A stretch of 53,850 nucleotides of DNA, from contig DDPE01000002.1 of the NCBI GenBank assembly GCA_002342035.1, positions 1 through 53,850 of the forward strand, written 5' to 3'. This DNA is from Asticcacaulis sp. UBA2476. GTDB lineage: Bacteria; Pseudomonadota; Alphaproteobacteria; Caulobacterales; Caulobacteraceae. Of this stretch, positions 17,426-26,353 are shown in pieces. Under the pieces are notes generated by a model. It was not told the DNA's origin. It was given only the letters and a program-made list of their open reading frames with translations, and ran no database searches. How positions within the stretch are numbered: position 1 is the first letter of the stretch; every line of letters starts with the position of its first letter. The position numbers were made by a program, and so were the translations under genes.

Positions 17426-18548
17426 ATGCGACTGGATGTTGAGGCTCAGGCCCGCGACATCGAGCAATCCATTGGATTGCTCAGGAGGCGTCTTTGACTG
17501 GGATGTCGCTCTAAGACGTCTTGATGAGTTGAATGCGCGCGTCGAAGACCCGACGCTGTGGGATAATCCTGAGATGGCGCAGAGCGTCATGCGAGAGCGT
17601 ACCCGGCTTGGTAATTCTGTGGATGCCGTCAAAAAGCTGGAGCAGGAACTCAAAGACGCTCTCGATTACGCTGAACTGGCCGATATGGAAGGCGACGAAG
17701 CGCTTCTGGAAGAGGCGCGCGCCATGCTTAAGTCCCTTAAGGACTATGCGGGCCGGGCCGAGCTTGAGGCCCTGCTGTCAGGCGAAGCCGACGGCAATGA
17801 TGCCTATCTCGAAATCAATTCCGGCGCCGGCGGGACGGAGTCGTGCGACTGGGCTGGGATTTTGATGCGGATGTATATGCGCTGGGCGACCGCGCATGGC
17901 ATGACCGTATCGGTCGAGGAAGAAACGCCGGGTGAGCAGGCGGGCATCAAGTCGGTGACCCTGACTGTCAAGGGCACGAACGCCTATGGCTGGCTCAAGA
18001 CCGAAGGCGGCGTGCACCGTCTGGTGCGGATTTCACCGTTTGATTCCAATGCGCGCCGTCACACCTCGTTTGCCTCAGTCTGGGTTTATCCGGTGGTCGA
18101 TGATGCCATCGTCATCGATATCAACCCGGCCGATGTGCGCACCGATACCTACCGCGCATCAGGGGCGGGTGGCCAGCACATCAACAAGACTGACTCGGCG
18201 GTGCGTTTGACCCACATTCCGACCGGTATTGCCGTAGCCTGTCAGGCCGGTCGCTCTCAGCACGCTAACCGCGATGAAGCCTGGAAGATGTTGCGGGCGC
18301 GGCTTTATGAGGTCGAGTTGCAAAAGCGTGAGGCGGCGCAGCAGGCGCTTGAGGATCAGAAAACCGATATCGGCTGGGGCCATCAGATACGGTCATACGT
18401 TCTGCATCCTTATCAAATGGTCAAGGATCTACGGACGGATGTGGAAACCTCGGATTCGCAAGCTGTGCTGGATGGTGATCTCGATCCGTTCATGGCCGCG
18501 TCTCTGGCGCAAAGGGTCGGGGCCACGCGCGACGGTGCTGAAGTTTAA
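17426..18548 (+). CDS. prfB: Peptide chain release factor 2, with +1 programmed frameshift
   Basis: RF2 recognises UAA and UGA and triggers peptide release. The gene is in two frames: ATG 17426 to CTT 17492-17494, then a UGA at 17495-17497, with the rest continuing in the +1 frame from GAC 17496 to 18548. The first part encodes MRLDVEAQARDIEQSIGLLRRRL and the second DWDVALRRLDELNARVEDP. The stop codon selectivity tripeptide SPF is in VRISPFDSNARRHTSF, and the peptidyl-transferase GGQ is in GAGGQHINKTDSAVR. The total is about 373 residues, normal for RF2. This is not a pseudogene: the slip site is the canonical one. A strong hairpin terminator follows. Confidence 0.96.
17483..17498 (+). promoter_or_regulatory. 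prfB: prfB +1 programmed frameshift site
   Basis: AGGAGG (17483-17488), an internal Shine-Dalgarno sequence, is followed after three bases (CGT) by CTT TGA C. The spacing and the slip sequence match the Escherichia coli prfB site (AGGGGG-TAT-CTT-TGA-C). When RF2 is scarce the ribosome pauses at UGA and slips +1 to read GAC; when RF2 is plentiful, translation stops. This is autoregulation known for the family; here the site is seen directly. Confidence 0.96.
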
Positions 18549-18554
18549 ATCTGT

Positions 18555-18588
18555 AAAAAACCCCTGAGATTACATCTCAGGGGTTTTT
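18555..18588. terminator. Bidirectional terminator between prfB and the yihY-type gene
   Basis: A perfect 10-bp stem CCCCTGAGAT/ATCTCAGGGG (18561-18570 with 18574-18583) has a three-base TAC loop, six A residues before it and five T residues after it. It can terminate prfB on the plus strand and the convergent YihY gene on the minus strand, whose stop codon lies within the loop side of the stem. Confidence 0.9.
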
Positions 18589-19484
18589 GGTGTTTTGACG
18601 CGTCGGTGTTTAGCGGTGATGTGTGAGCCGAAATAGCGGCTGTATACTTGGGTGAACTCGGCTCCGAAAAAGAAAATCTGGGTCGAATAATAGATCCAGA
18701 CCAGAACCACGATCAGCGACCCTGCCGCGCCATAGGTGGAACTGAGCGCGCTTTGGCCGAGATAGATGCCGATAAAAAACTTGCCCACCGAGAACAATAG
18801 GGCTGTAATGGCGGCGCCGATCCATACGTCGCGCCATTCGATATGGGCGTCAGGCAGCATTTTGAATGTCATCGCAAACAAAAATGTGGTGACGGCAAAT
18901 GATACGGCCAGATTAAAACTGTGCAGCATGAAGGCTGGCAGTACGTTAGCGAACATACCGCCAAACGCCGCCAGTGCCGCTGAAACCACCAGTGATATTA
19001 GCAGTAAAAAGCCGATACCGACGATTAGGGCAAATGACAGAACCCGTTTTTTCAGGAACCATGTCCAGTGGTCATTTTCCTTACTTTCGACATTCCAGAT
19101 CGCATTAAGCGCGTCCTGTAGTTGCGCGAAAAAGCCGGTGGCTGAGATAATCAGTGTGGCAAATCCAATCAGGGTCGCGACGATTCCCGCTTCGCGATTA
19201 TGAGAATTGGTCATGATCGTTTCAATGGCTTGTGCGCCGGTATCACCGATAAGGTTTCTGATTTCGGTGACAAGCTGAAGCCGTACAGAATCTTCACCAA
19301 ACGCCAGCCCGGCTACGGATACGACGATGAGCAACAGCGGGCCAATCGACAGGACGCTGTAAAAGGCAAGGGCAGCGCCCAGACGCGGGGCTTTGTCGGC
19401 CAGCCACTCGTCAAAGGTCTCACGCAGCAATCGCCACATGAAGTTTAAGGTCAGTTCGGGTCTGTCGGATGAAGCGTCAGGCAT
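18570..19484 (-). CDS. YihY/virulence factor BrkB family membrane protein
   Basis: A 304-residue inner-membrane protein of the YihY (formerly mis-called RNase BN) family. About six membrane segments are visible, for example LGAALAFYSVLSIGPLLLIVVSVAGLAF near residue 40, IVATLIGFATLIISATGFFAQL, and GAAGSLIVVLVWIYYSTQIFFFGAEFTQVY near the C terminus, which is the best conserved part of the family. Transport or lipid-related roles have been proposed for relatives, but the function is not established. It is convergent with prfB and 133 bp downstream of bactofilin, with a terminator between them. Confidence 0.9.
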   Translation of the reverse strand: MPDASSDRPELTLNFMWRLLRETFDEWLADKAPRLGAALAFYSVLSIGPLLLIVVSVAGLAFGEDSVRLQLVTEIRNLIGDTGAQAIETIMTNSHNREAGIVATLIGFATLIISATGFFAQLQDALNAIWNVESKENDHWTWFLKKRVLSFALIVGIGFLLLISLVVSAALAAFGGMFANVLPAFMLHSFNLAVSFAVTTFLFAMTFKMLPDAHIEWRDVWIGAAITALLFSVGKFFIGIYLGQSALSSTYGAAGSLIVVLVWIYYSTQIFFFGAEFTQVYSRYFGSHITAKHRRVKTPKTPEM

Positions 19485-19549
19485 GAGAGTCCGTGATTTA
19501 ATGCCCCATCATACAGGTGCCGTTGGCGATTGTGTGATTAAATCTCCAT

Positions 19550-19592
19550 AAAAAAGACCGTAAGAAGCTTCAATTTCTTACGGTCTTTTTTA
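19550..19592. terminator. Terminator downstream of bactofilin gene
   Basis: A perfect 11-bp stem GACCGTAAGAA/TTCTTACGGTC (19556-19566 with 19575-19585) is flanked by A and T runs on both sides, so it can work in both directions. Its natural client is the minus-strand bactofilin gene that ends at 19618. Confidence 0.9.
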
Positions 19593-19617
19593 TGTATCAA
19601 TAGTTTATCGTTAACGC

Positions 19618-20187
19618 TTAGTAGGATGGTTTAAGGTCTGACAGGGCGTTCATGTCATAGCTGCTCAATGACGGTGCGCCGTAGTCAGGCGTGGTTGCAT
19701 ACTGGGCGGCTGCGGGTTGAGCCGGAGCAGGGGCTGCATGAACGGTTTCGGGACGGGCGCGCGATTGCAGGCAGCGGCCGACGAAGTAAGCGCCGACATC
19801 GATCGACAACTGTTCATGGGTGATGTCGCCTTCGACATAGGCGGTGGCCGACAAGCGGACCTGTTTGCCCGAAATGCCGCCGACTACACGGCCACGGATT
19901 TCAATGGTTTCGGCTTCGATCGAGCCTTCGACATTACCAGCTTCGCCAACGACCAGATGGCCCGCCTTAACATCGCCGCGCACGGTGCCTTCAAGGTGCA
20001 GGTCGCCGGAACCGGTAATATTGCCATCAATCGTCAGGGTCGATGACAGCACCGAACCGACCTTTGGTGCGGGGGCCATCATCGGCGTTGATTTCGATGA
20101 ATTCATATTGACCGCGTTGAGGTCCAGCGGTGGAGCTACAGCCGCTTCGGGTTGTTGGGCGCGGGTTGGTTTAGTTTTGTTGAACAT
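19618..20187 (-). CDS. bacA: Bactofilin (polymer-forming cytoskeletal protein)
   Basis: Bactofilins polymerise without nucleotide into membrane-associated filaments. In stalked alphaproteobacteria they recruit peptidoglycan enzymes to sites of stalk growth or curvature. The 189-residue protein has a disordered N-terminal tail (1-45), the right-handed beta-helix core (about 46-140), with repeats such as LTIDGNITGSGDLHLEGTVRGDV and AETIEIRGRVVGGISGKQVRLSATAYVEGDI, and an Ala/Pro/Tyr-rich C-terminal tail. Its start overlaps the 3' end of the M23 peptidase gene by 17 bp, so the two are translated from one message. A terminator follows. Confidence 0.95.
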   Translation of the reverse strand: MFNKTKPTRAQQPEAAVAPPLDLNAVNMNSSKSTPMMAPAPKVGSVLSSTLTIDGNITGSGDLHLEGTVRGDVKAGHLVVGEAGNVEGSIEAETIEIRGRVVGGISGKQVRLSATAYVEGDITHEQLSIDVGAYFVGRCLQSRARPETVHAAPAPAQPAAAQYATTPDYGAPSLSSYDMNALSDLKPSY

Positions 20188-21313
20188 AATCTCCAGCCTT
20201 TACAAAGCGTGCAGGGTTTTGAGGACGACCATTGAGCCACACTTCGTAATGAAGATGCACGCCGGTCGAGCGACCAGTTGAACCCATTGCCCCCAGTCTT
20301 TGACCGACCGCCACACGTTGGCCGGCACGTACAGACATAGACTGCATATGAGCGTAGCGAGTTTTAAATCCATTGCCGTGGTCGATTTCGACCGCGTTCC
20401 CGTAGCCACTGCGCACACCTGAAAACGAAACTATGCCAGGCGCCGTTGAGTAGATTGGGGTAAGATAGGGGCCTGCAAAATCGAGGCCAAGATGGCTTCT
20501 GGGGCGTCCATTAATGGGATCGAAGCGCACGCCAAAGCCTGAAGTAGTGCGGACATTATAGGAGGGGCGGTTGAACGGCAGGGTCTCAGACGACTTTTGC
20601 AGGCCGCGCATATCACTGAGATTGATCGCCGCATTGCGGATGCGCGACGCGAAGCCTTCGTCGACATCAAGGTATTGAGCCAGCTCCTTGGAATCCTTGG
20701 CTTCCAGCAGCGGATTGGCGCTCGACCCGCCTTGCGCATAGGCGGCCGGATTTAGCCCGGCCAGACGGAAGGCTAGCCTTAAGCGTTCGGCGCGGGATTT
20801 GGCAAAATTCTCGGCCTTGCCCACCATGCGTTCCTGCTCGGCACGGACGGCGTAAATACGCTCAATGGGGGGCAGCGCCTCATCAACGGGTGCCGGAGAC
20901 AGAGTGGCAGAAGCGCCGGGTACGTTTTTGAAATCTTTCAGAATATGGATCAATGCGCCGTGGCGTTTTTCAACGGTTGACGCCAGTTCATCAAGCGATC
21001 CTGACGCCTGAGTCAGTTGCTTAGTGGCGCTGTCGAGGCGGGCCTGACGGTCAGCCACCCAGCGTTCAGACTGGGCCTTCATCAGGCTGATTTGTCGCTC
21101 GGATGCGCTCTCAGACAGGGCAATGAACATCACAGCGCCTGTGGATATGGCAAGCCATGTGACCGCGACCGAAGCCAGCACGGTAAACCCAAATTGCTTG
21201 CCTGTGCTCAGGACATAGCCGCGGGTTTCGCCGTTTGAGCGAATATAGAGGTGACGTTCCGGAAAGGTTTGTTCCAGTATGTCACGAAGGCGTCCAAAGC
21301 TTTTCTTACTCAT
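20171..21313 (-). CDS. M23-family metallopeptidase, membrane-anchored, upstream of bactofilin
   Basis: A peptidoglycan endopeptidase of the LytM/M23 type, probably active in the periplasm. The protein (380 residues) has a short basic cytoplasmic segment, one membrane span at about residues 40-66 (FTVLASVAVTWLAISTGAVMFIAL), then an Ala/Gln-rich coiled-coil region (75-130). The C-terminal M23 domain has its zinc ligands in HLGLDFAGPY, YAHMQS and GVHLHYEVW, all complete. The ATG at 21313 is preferred to a GTG at 21325 because GGCGGTG lies in front of it. Bactofilin overlaps its end. Bactofilin/M23 pairs are known to work together in other alphaproteobacteria, so a partnership is expected. Confidence 0.93.
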   Translation of the reverse strand: MSKKSFGRLRDILEQTFPERHLYIRSNGETRGYVLSTGKQFGFTVLASVAVTWLAISTGAVMFIALSESASERQISLMKAQSERWVADRQARLDSATKQLTQASGSLDELASTVEKRHGALIHILKDFKNVPGASATLSPAPVDEALPPIERIYAVRAEQERMVGKAENFAKSRAERLRLAFRLAGLNPAAYAQGGSSANPLLEAKDSKELAQYLDVDEGFASRIRNAAINLSDMRGLQKSSETLPFNRPSYNVRTTSGFGVRFDPINGRPRSHLGLDFAGPYLTPIYSTAPGIVSFSGVRSGYGNAVEIDHGNGFKTRYAHMQSMSVRAGQRVAVGQRLGAMGSTGRSTGVHLHYEVWLNGRPQNPARFVKAGDYVQQN

Positions 21314-21337
21314 CACCGCCAGCACCCGATAGCTTGG

Positions 21338-21353
21338 TTAACTATGCCTTAAC
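21338..21353. promoter_or_regulatory. CtrA binding site (TTAA-N7-TTAAC) upstream of the M23-bactofilin operon
   Basis: TTAACTATGCCTTAAC is a perfect match to the full CtrA recognition sequence of Caulobacter. It lies 25 bp before the start codon of the M23 gene, in the promoter region of a minus-strand operon. CtrA is the cell-cycle master regulator of the order. I found no other full match in the intergenic regions I scanned. Confidence 0.7.
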
Positions 21354-21515
21354 ATCGCCATTGCGCAAGACCATAAATCCGCGTTTCTTTGGCTTTGGAT
21401 GAAATTTCATCTAAAACCGTCTGAAATTAAGGAATTTATGTCACTTCTGTGATGCTTCGTCCCGTTTTAGGAAGACTGCATCTTGGGTATCAAAATCGGT
21501 GCCGCAGGATGGCCG

Positions 21516-22007
21516 TCAGGATTTGAAGCCTTTCAGGGCCGATAATACCTCGGCGGCGTGGCCACCCACCTTTACGTTGCGCCAGACTTTGCGCACCATC
21601 CCATCCGGATCGATAAGGAAGGTGGCCCGTTCCGTGCCCATATATTTTTTGCCGTACAGTGTCTTTTCAGCCCACAGCCCATAGGTCTGAATGGTCTGCG
21701 TGCTTTCATCAGCCAAAAGTGTAAGATTAAGGTCGAACTTATTGATAAAATTGGCATGTTTTTTAAGACTGTCTTTTGAAATGCCAAACAGGGCTGTGTC
21801 CAGCGCCCTAAACTCATCAGCCAGATCTGAAAATTCGCGCGCCTCAATAGTGCAGCCTTCGGTATTGTCCTTGGGGTAGAAAAACAGCACCACCCACTGA
21901 TCTTTGAGGTCGTGCAAGGTAACATCGCCGCCCCTTGATGAGGGCAGAGTGAAATCCGGTGCTGTAAAAGGTTCAAATTCGTTTTGATTTATCTGTGCTT
22001 TTGCCAT
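21516..22007 (-). CDS. bcp: Thioredoxin-dependent peroxiredoxin (BCP/PrxQ type), 1-Cys form
   Basis: This enzyme reduces peroxides using a reactive cysteine. The 163-residue protein has the AhpC/TSA fold with APDFTLPSSRGGDVTLHDLKDQWVVLFFYPKDNTEGCT. Cys52 is the peroxidatic residue, within the P/T-x-x-x-T/S-x-x-C type context. The second cysteine five residues later, seen in E. coli BCP, is replaced by Arg57, and I find no other Cys in the protein. It therefore looks like a 1-Cys form. The open frame extends to 22085, but the ATG at 22007 has AAAGGCT upstream and fits the family start. It is divergent from the AsmA-like gene. Confidence 0.93.
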   Translation of the reverse strand: MAKAQINQNEFEPFTAPDFTLPSSRGGDVTLHDLKDQWVVLFFYPKDNTEGCTIEAREFSDLADEFRALDTALFGISKDSLKKHANFINKFDLNLTLLADESTQTIQTYGLWAEKTLYGKKYMGTERATFLIDPDGMVRKVWRNVKVGGHAAEVLSALKGFKS

Positions 22008-22152
22008 GACATAGCCTTTATGGATGCGTAAGGATGACATAATCGATTCAGGTACGTTTGTGTGCCAAATTGGTTCTGCTGACACCCCTAAATCCTTAAA
22101 AAATTTTCGCCGCAGGGTTCTGCTGATTACTCGTGAAGTTTCAAGTTTTGTG

Positions 22153-25100
22153 ATGCCCTTAACCCGCCTTGTGAAAAAGCGCTGGCGGTTAAGTCTTGCC
22201 GTTCTGTCGGGCCTGTGTCTGATCGCGGGCGGATTGCGTATCTATTCGGCGCCGGTCAGGCTTGATAATTTTAAGCCGATCATTATTTCGCGACTGGAAA
22301 ATGCCTTGCCGGGGCATAAGGCCGATATCGGTCACATGGATCTGGTGTGGTTTCATGACGCTAATGCGTTGGGGTGGCGGTTTGAAGGCCTAACTATTCG
22401 CGACAGTAAGAAACGTGTCGTGGCGTCGGCCCAATCCCTTGAAGCGGCCCTTGCGATCGATAGTCTATTTGCGCTGCATATCGCGCCGGCACGCTTGACG
22501 GCGAAGGATTTTTTTCTAGCGGCGACGGTATCGGAGCGCGGGCGCTATGAACTGGGCTATGAGGCCAAGGGGCAGCCGCAGGCGCGCGGTGGCGTAGCAC
22601 TTGATCGGCTGTTCCGTGAACTGGTCGGACCGGAAAAACTAGGCTCACCTATCAGCTATACCCGCCAGTTTGCCCTGCGCCAGGGTCGCCTTGATCTGCG
22701 TCAGGTCAACTCCAATCTGGCCTGGACGGCGGATATCGGCAGTATCGACTACACCAAACGTGATGGCCGTATCCGTGCCAATCTGGGGTTATCGATCAAA
22801 AGTGGAAATCAAATATCGAAACTGACGGCGCGGGCCAGTGCGACCGAAGGCCTGAAAACCGCAGCCATTGACGCCCAGATAAGCAATCTTATCCCGTCGG
22901 CTGTATTCCCTTCGGTGGGCATGACCCGACCGATGGCCGGATTTCATGCACCGGTCAACGGTACGGGCACCGTGAAATACAGTGCCCGCCACGGCTTTGA
23001 GACGACCGATCTCGATATCTCTGCCGGTAAGGGCTATTACGACTTCGGAAAATCGAAACAATCGTTTGAGGCCATGAATGTCGTGGCCACCTATGCCCGT
23101 CGCACCAAGCGCATCGATTTCAAGCGCTTTCGGGTGGTGTCGCCAATGCTGGAAGCTGACCTGTTTGGTCATGTCAAAATCTGGCCGTCGGATGTAAAAA
23201 TTGGCCGAAAACGGCTGATAGATTTTGACTTCAAGGGGCCAAAGGCCACCGGCAAACTGGCCGACGATTTCAGGGCTCAGACTCTGAATGATGTCCATTT
23301 TACCGGTGCCTATTCACCTGATACGCGCGAGCTGTTTATCAAATCCGGCCGCGGTCGTCTGGAGACCGCCGTGGTCACCACCAAGGGGCGGCTTTATGCG
23401 GACGATAAGGGGCTGGGGGCCAATCTGACGGCCAGAATCGACGGTGATTTTACCAAGAAAACCGTCTTTGCGTTCTGGCCCGAAGGTCTGACAAAGGCGA
23501 CCCGGCTGAATCTGATCGACCGGATTAAGGTCGGCACCTTATCTAACGCCGATTTTACCTTGTCAGCCCCACCGGGCTATCTGACGGCTGATAATCTGCG
23601 CAATGAGGATTTGCGGCTCGATTTTGATTTTCGGGATGCGACGATCGAATTTGATCCGCGTCTTAAGGACGGAACCGGTCTCAAAGGCCATGCCGTGCTG
23701 ATGGGCAGTCGGTTTGATCTGGATGTCGAATCCGGCTGGCTGGATAAGGCCGCGATTACGGACGGGCAGGTGCTGGTGCCGAGCTTCCACTCCAGTCGCT
23801 CAGGCAGAGGCAGCCTGACCCACATCTGGATCAAAGCGAAGGCTGATGCGGTCGATGTGATCGAAGCGGTTGATCCGATCGCCGGTGGCGATCTGGCGAA
23901 GAACGGTCTTAACCGTGAGCGTCTGAGCGGTCAGGCGGATGTGCGGGTTGATATCCGCTTTCCGACCTTTCAGAACCTGAGTACAGACACGTTTGATCTG
24001 ACCTTCAATGCCGACCTGACCGATGCGTCCCTGAAGCAGGCGGCGCTGGGGTGGGATCTGACCGATGCGACGATCCATGTGGATGGCGATTTGCGCGCCA
24101 ACCGTATTGTGGCGTCGGGGCCTGGCGTGCTTGGCCCGTACCGGGGCGAAATCGCTTACCACACGGCCTTCAGCAAAACCGACCCCAAAGTGACTTTCAA
24201 AGGTCAGTTTGATGCTGAGCCGTTTGGCGGCGCGCCGGATAAGCCGGTGCCAATTGAGGGCGAGTTCATCCTGACGGGTGGGGGCGATGAGGGCACCCAG
24301 GGTTCCGGTCACATACGTTCCGGCATATTTGACGGCGATGTGGCGTGGGAAGGCACAGATGAACGCCCGAACCAAGTGACCATCCGTGGTGAAACCGACG
24401 CCAAAGGCATGGCTGCGCAAGGTCTGCCGTTCATCCAGCATCTGGGGCCTAAGCTTCCCACGCAGGTATCGCTCATTCGGTCTGGCGATATCTGGAGCGG
24501 GGAAATTCAGGCGCAGGCCTTTTCCGGCGATCTGGCCTATATTGAGGGGGCAAAGCCGCGGCTGGTCTATCAGTCGGTTATCACGCCGGATGAGGCGCGC
24601 GAACTGGGCCTGAGCGGGATGCCATTATTCCGGACGCAACGGCGGCTTAGTCTGAATATCGGGCTTGACGATCAAACCCGGGAGGCGCTCATCCGGGTTG
24701 ATCAGTTTGAGGCGAAACTCGGTTGGGCCAAGCGCGACGCCAGCAACGATATTGCCCGTACACTGACCGCCAAAATCGCGCCGCAGGATTGGGCGTCGCT
24801 TGGCCTGCCCGAAGCCTTTTTTAAGCCGTCTGAAACTATCGATGCCAAGGCTCAGTGGTTGCAAACGGGCGCGGCCATGAGCGGGCAGATCGATCTGAAA
24901 GGCCATGTTATCGACTTTACGGTGCCGGACAATATTGTCGGATCGAACGGTTATCAGGCCCAGATACGCACCCGCGTCAATGACGGGCTTTTGACGCTGC
25001 TGGGCTATACCCATAATCGTCTGACCCTGACGGGGCAGGCCGATGTGGTCACCAGTCTTTACCGGCGCGGCGACCGCAACGTAACCGTGGTCAATGTCTA

Positions 25101-26307
25101 TGCTCAGGACGCCGAGCTTAAGGTGTTGGGTAGTGATTGGGTTAAGCCTGCGGGTGAGGCTGCCGATTTCGCCTTTGAGATTGACGATAAGGGTGCTGGG
25201 CAAGGTATGAACATCGCGCGCATCTATGGCAATGGGGCGTCGGTAAAGCTTGAGGGGCGTGCCTCGCTGGATGGTGATGGCGAGATTGAGTTTGCTGATC
25301 TGTCAGATATTTATTTGAAAAACTTCGCGGAAGGTTCCGTCAAATATTATGAAGCGTCGCAGGGCGGGCCCAGATTGATCTCGGCAAGCGGCCGCTATTT
25401 TGACTTGCGGCCCTGGCTTATGCCGAAGGCCAATCCCCAGACTCCGGTCATACTGGCTGATATTCCCCACGATCAGCCGGCGGACGTGCCGGCCCCGCTG
25501 TCTCCGGCGGTGCCGACCCGTCTGGTGGCGGATGTGCAAACGCTGAAACTATCGCGCGACGGTGCTTTTCGTGACGTTAAAATCAATATGGATTGGGATG
25601 GGGCCAATGGCCTTGACGGAAGCTTAAACGTGCGTACAGACAACAACAGCCTCATCCGATTTGAAGCTGAGCCCGACAAGGCTGAACAGCCCGCCTATAG
25701 CCGTTTTGAGGGGAAAATTGCCGATACAGGTGACGCTCTGAAAACGGCCTTTGCGACGTCTCAGGTTCATCAGGGCGAAACTGAGATCAAGGGGGTGTTT
25801 ACCCGTGGGCAGGTCGATGCCACGATCAGTGGTGAGCATATTCAGGTACGCCAGATCCCTATACTGGCGCAATTGCTGACGGTGGGGTCGTTGCAGGGGC
25901 TGGCCAATACCTTAACCGGCGAAGGTATTACTTTTGATGAGTACGAACTGCCTGTGCGATACCGGGTAAGCGACCAACTCTTGTTCATTAAGGACGGTTA
26001 CGCCAAGGGCGAGGCTGTTGGGATAAATGTCTGGGGGACGTTCGATCGCGATAATAACTATATCGATTATCGTGGCAGCCTGCTGCCGGTCTATGCCGTT
26101 AATTCCATCTTCGGGGACGTGGCGAAGAAGGGCCAGGGGCTGGTGGGCTTAAGATACCGCGTCCGGGGGCGGCCGCCAACGCCGCAGGTCGAGGTCGATC
26201 CGTTCTCGCTGGTCATACCTGGTTTCTTGCGGCAGTGGTTTGATAAGGATTTTGAGGACGAAATCCCGCCGTTGAATTTACCAGACGCGCGGAAAAGCAA
26301 GGATTAG
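22153..26307 (+). CDS. AsmA-like / YhdP-type giant envelope protein
   Basis: A 1384-residue protein. One N-terminal membrane segment at about residues 10-30 (RLSLAVLSGLCLIAGGLRIY) anchors it in the inner membrane; the rest is predicted to be a long beta-rich periplasmic groove. The N-terminal part resembles the AsmA-like/DUF3971 region (IIISRLENALPGHKADIGHMDLVWF). The C-terminal part has the conserved AsmA-like ending LPVRYRVSDQLLFIKDGYAKGEAVGINVWGTFDRDNNYIDYRGSLLPVYAVNSIFG. Relatives (YhdP, TamB, YdbH) move phospholipid between the two membranes in E. coli; the same role is inferred here. The frame is open from 22024, but the membrane anchor and family size favour ATG 22153. Confidence 0.85.
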   Translation: MPLTRLVKKRWRLSLAVLSGLCLIAGGLRIYSAPVRLDNFKPIIISRLENALPGHKADIGHMDLVWFHDANALGWRFEGLTIRDSKKRVVASAQSLEAALAIDSLFALHIAPARLTAKDFFLAATVSERGRYELGYEAKGQPQARGGVALDRLFRELVGPEKLGSPISYTRQFALRQGRLDLRQVNSNLAWTADIGSIDYTKRDGRIRANLGLSIKSGNQISKLTARASATEGLKTAAIDAQISNLIPSAVFPSVGMTRPMAGFHAPVNGTGTVKYSARHGFETTDLDISAGKGYYDFGKSKQSFEAMNVVATYARRTKRIDFKRFRVVSPMLEADLFGHVKIWPSDVKIGRKRLIDFDFKGPKATGKLADDFRAQTLNDVHFTGAYSPDTRELFIKSGRGRLETAVVTTKGRLYADDKGLGANLTARIDGDFTKKTVFAFWPEGLTKATRLNLIDRIKVGTLSNADFTLSAPPGYLTADNLRNEDLRLDFDFRDATIEFDPRLKDGTGLKGHAVLMGSRFDLDVESGWLDKAAITDGQVLVPSFHSSRSGRGSLTHIWIKAKADAVDVIEAVDPIAGGDLAKNGLNRERLSGQADVRVDIRFPTFQNLSTDTFDLTFNADLTDASLKQAALGWDLTDATIHVDGDLRANRIVASGPGVLGPYRGEIAYHTAFSKTDPKVTFKGQFDAEPFGGAPDKPVPIEGEFILTGGGDEGTQGSGHIRSGIFDGDVAWEGTDERPNQVTIRGETDAKGMAAQGLPFIQHLGPKLPTQVSLIRSGDIWSGEIQAQAFSGDLAYIEGAKPRLVYQSVITPDEARELGLSGMPLFRTQRRLSLNIGLDDQTREALIRVDQFEAKLGWAKRDASNDIARTLTAKIAPQDWASLGLPEAFFKPSETIDAKAQWLQTGAAMSGQIDLKGHVIDFTVPDNIVGSNGYQAQIRTRVNDGLLTLLGYTHNRLTLTGQADVVTSLYRRGDRNVTVVNVYAQDAELKVLGSDWVKPAGEAADFAFEIDDKGAGQGMNIARIYGNGASVKLEGRASLDGDGEIEFADLSDIYLKNFAEGSVKYYEASQGGPRLISASGRYFDLRPWLMPKANPQTPVILADIPHDQPADVPAPLSPAVPTRLVADVQTLKLSRDGAFRDVKINMDWDGANGLDGSLNVRTDNNSLIRFEAEPDKAEQPAYSRFEGKIADTGDALKTAFATSQVHQGETEIKGVFTRGQVDATISGEHIQVRQIPILAQLLTVGSLQGLANTLTGEGITFDEYELPVRYRVSDQLLFIKDGYAKGEAVGINVWGTFDRDNNYIDYRGSLLPVYAVNSIFGDVAKKGQGLVGLRYRVRGRPPTPQVEVDPFSLVIPGFLRQWFDKDFEDEIPPLNLPDARKSKD

Positions 26308-26318
26308 GCAGGTAAGGC

Positions 26319-26337
26319 TTGGGGGCATTGCCCCCAA
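26319..26337. terminator. Palindrome between convergent AsmA-like gene and tyrS
   Basis: TTGGGGGC-att-GCCCCCAA is a perfect 8-bp stem with a three-base loop, 12 bp after the AsmA-like stop and 17 bp after the tyrS stop on the other strand. It lacks a good T run, so it may be a terminator-like or small REP-type element. The following AAACCCC extends a G/C-rich pattern often seen as a short intergenic repeat. Confidence 0.5.
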
Positions 26338-26353
26338 ACCCCGAAAATTGTGA

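Noticed and set aside
17334..17495. prfB as a frameshifted pseudogene, or prfB starting at 17334
   Set aside because: The CTT TGA C slip site with upstream AGGAGG is the known programmed frameshift, and the true ATG is at 17426 in the other frame.
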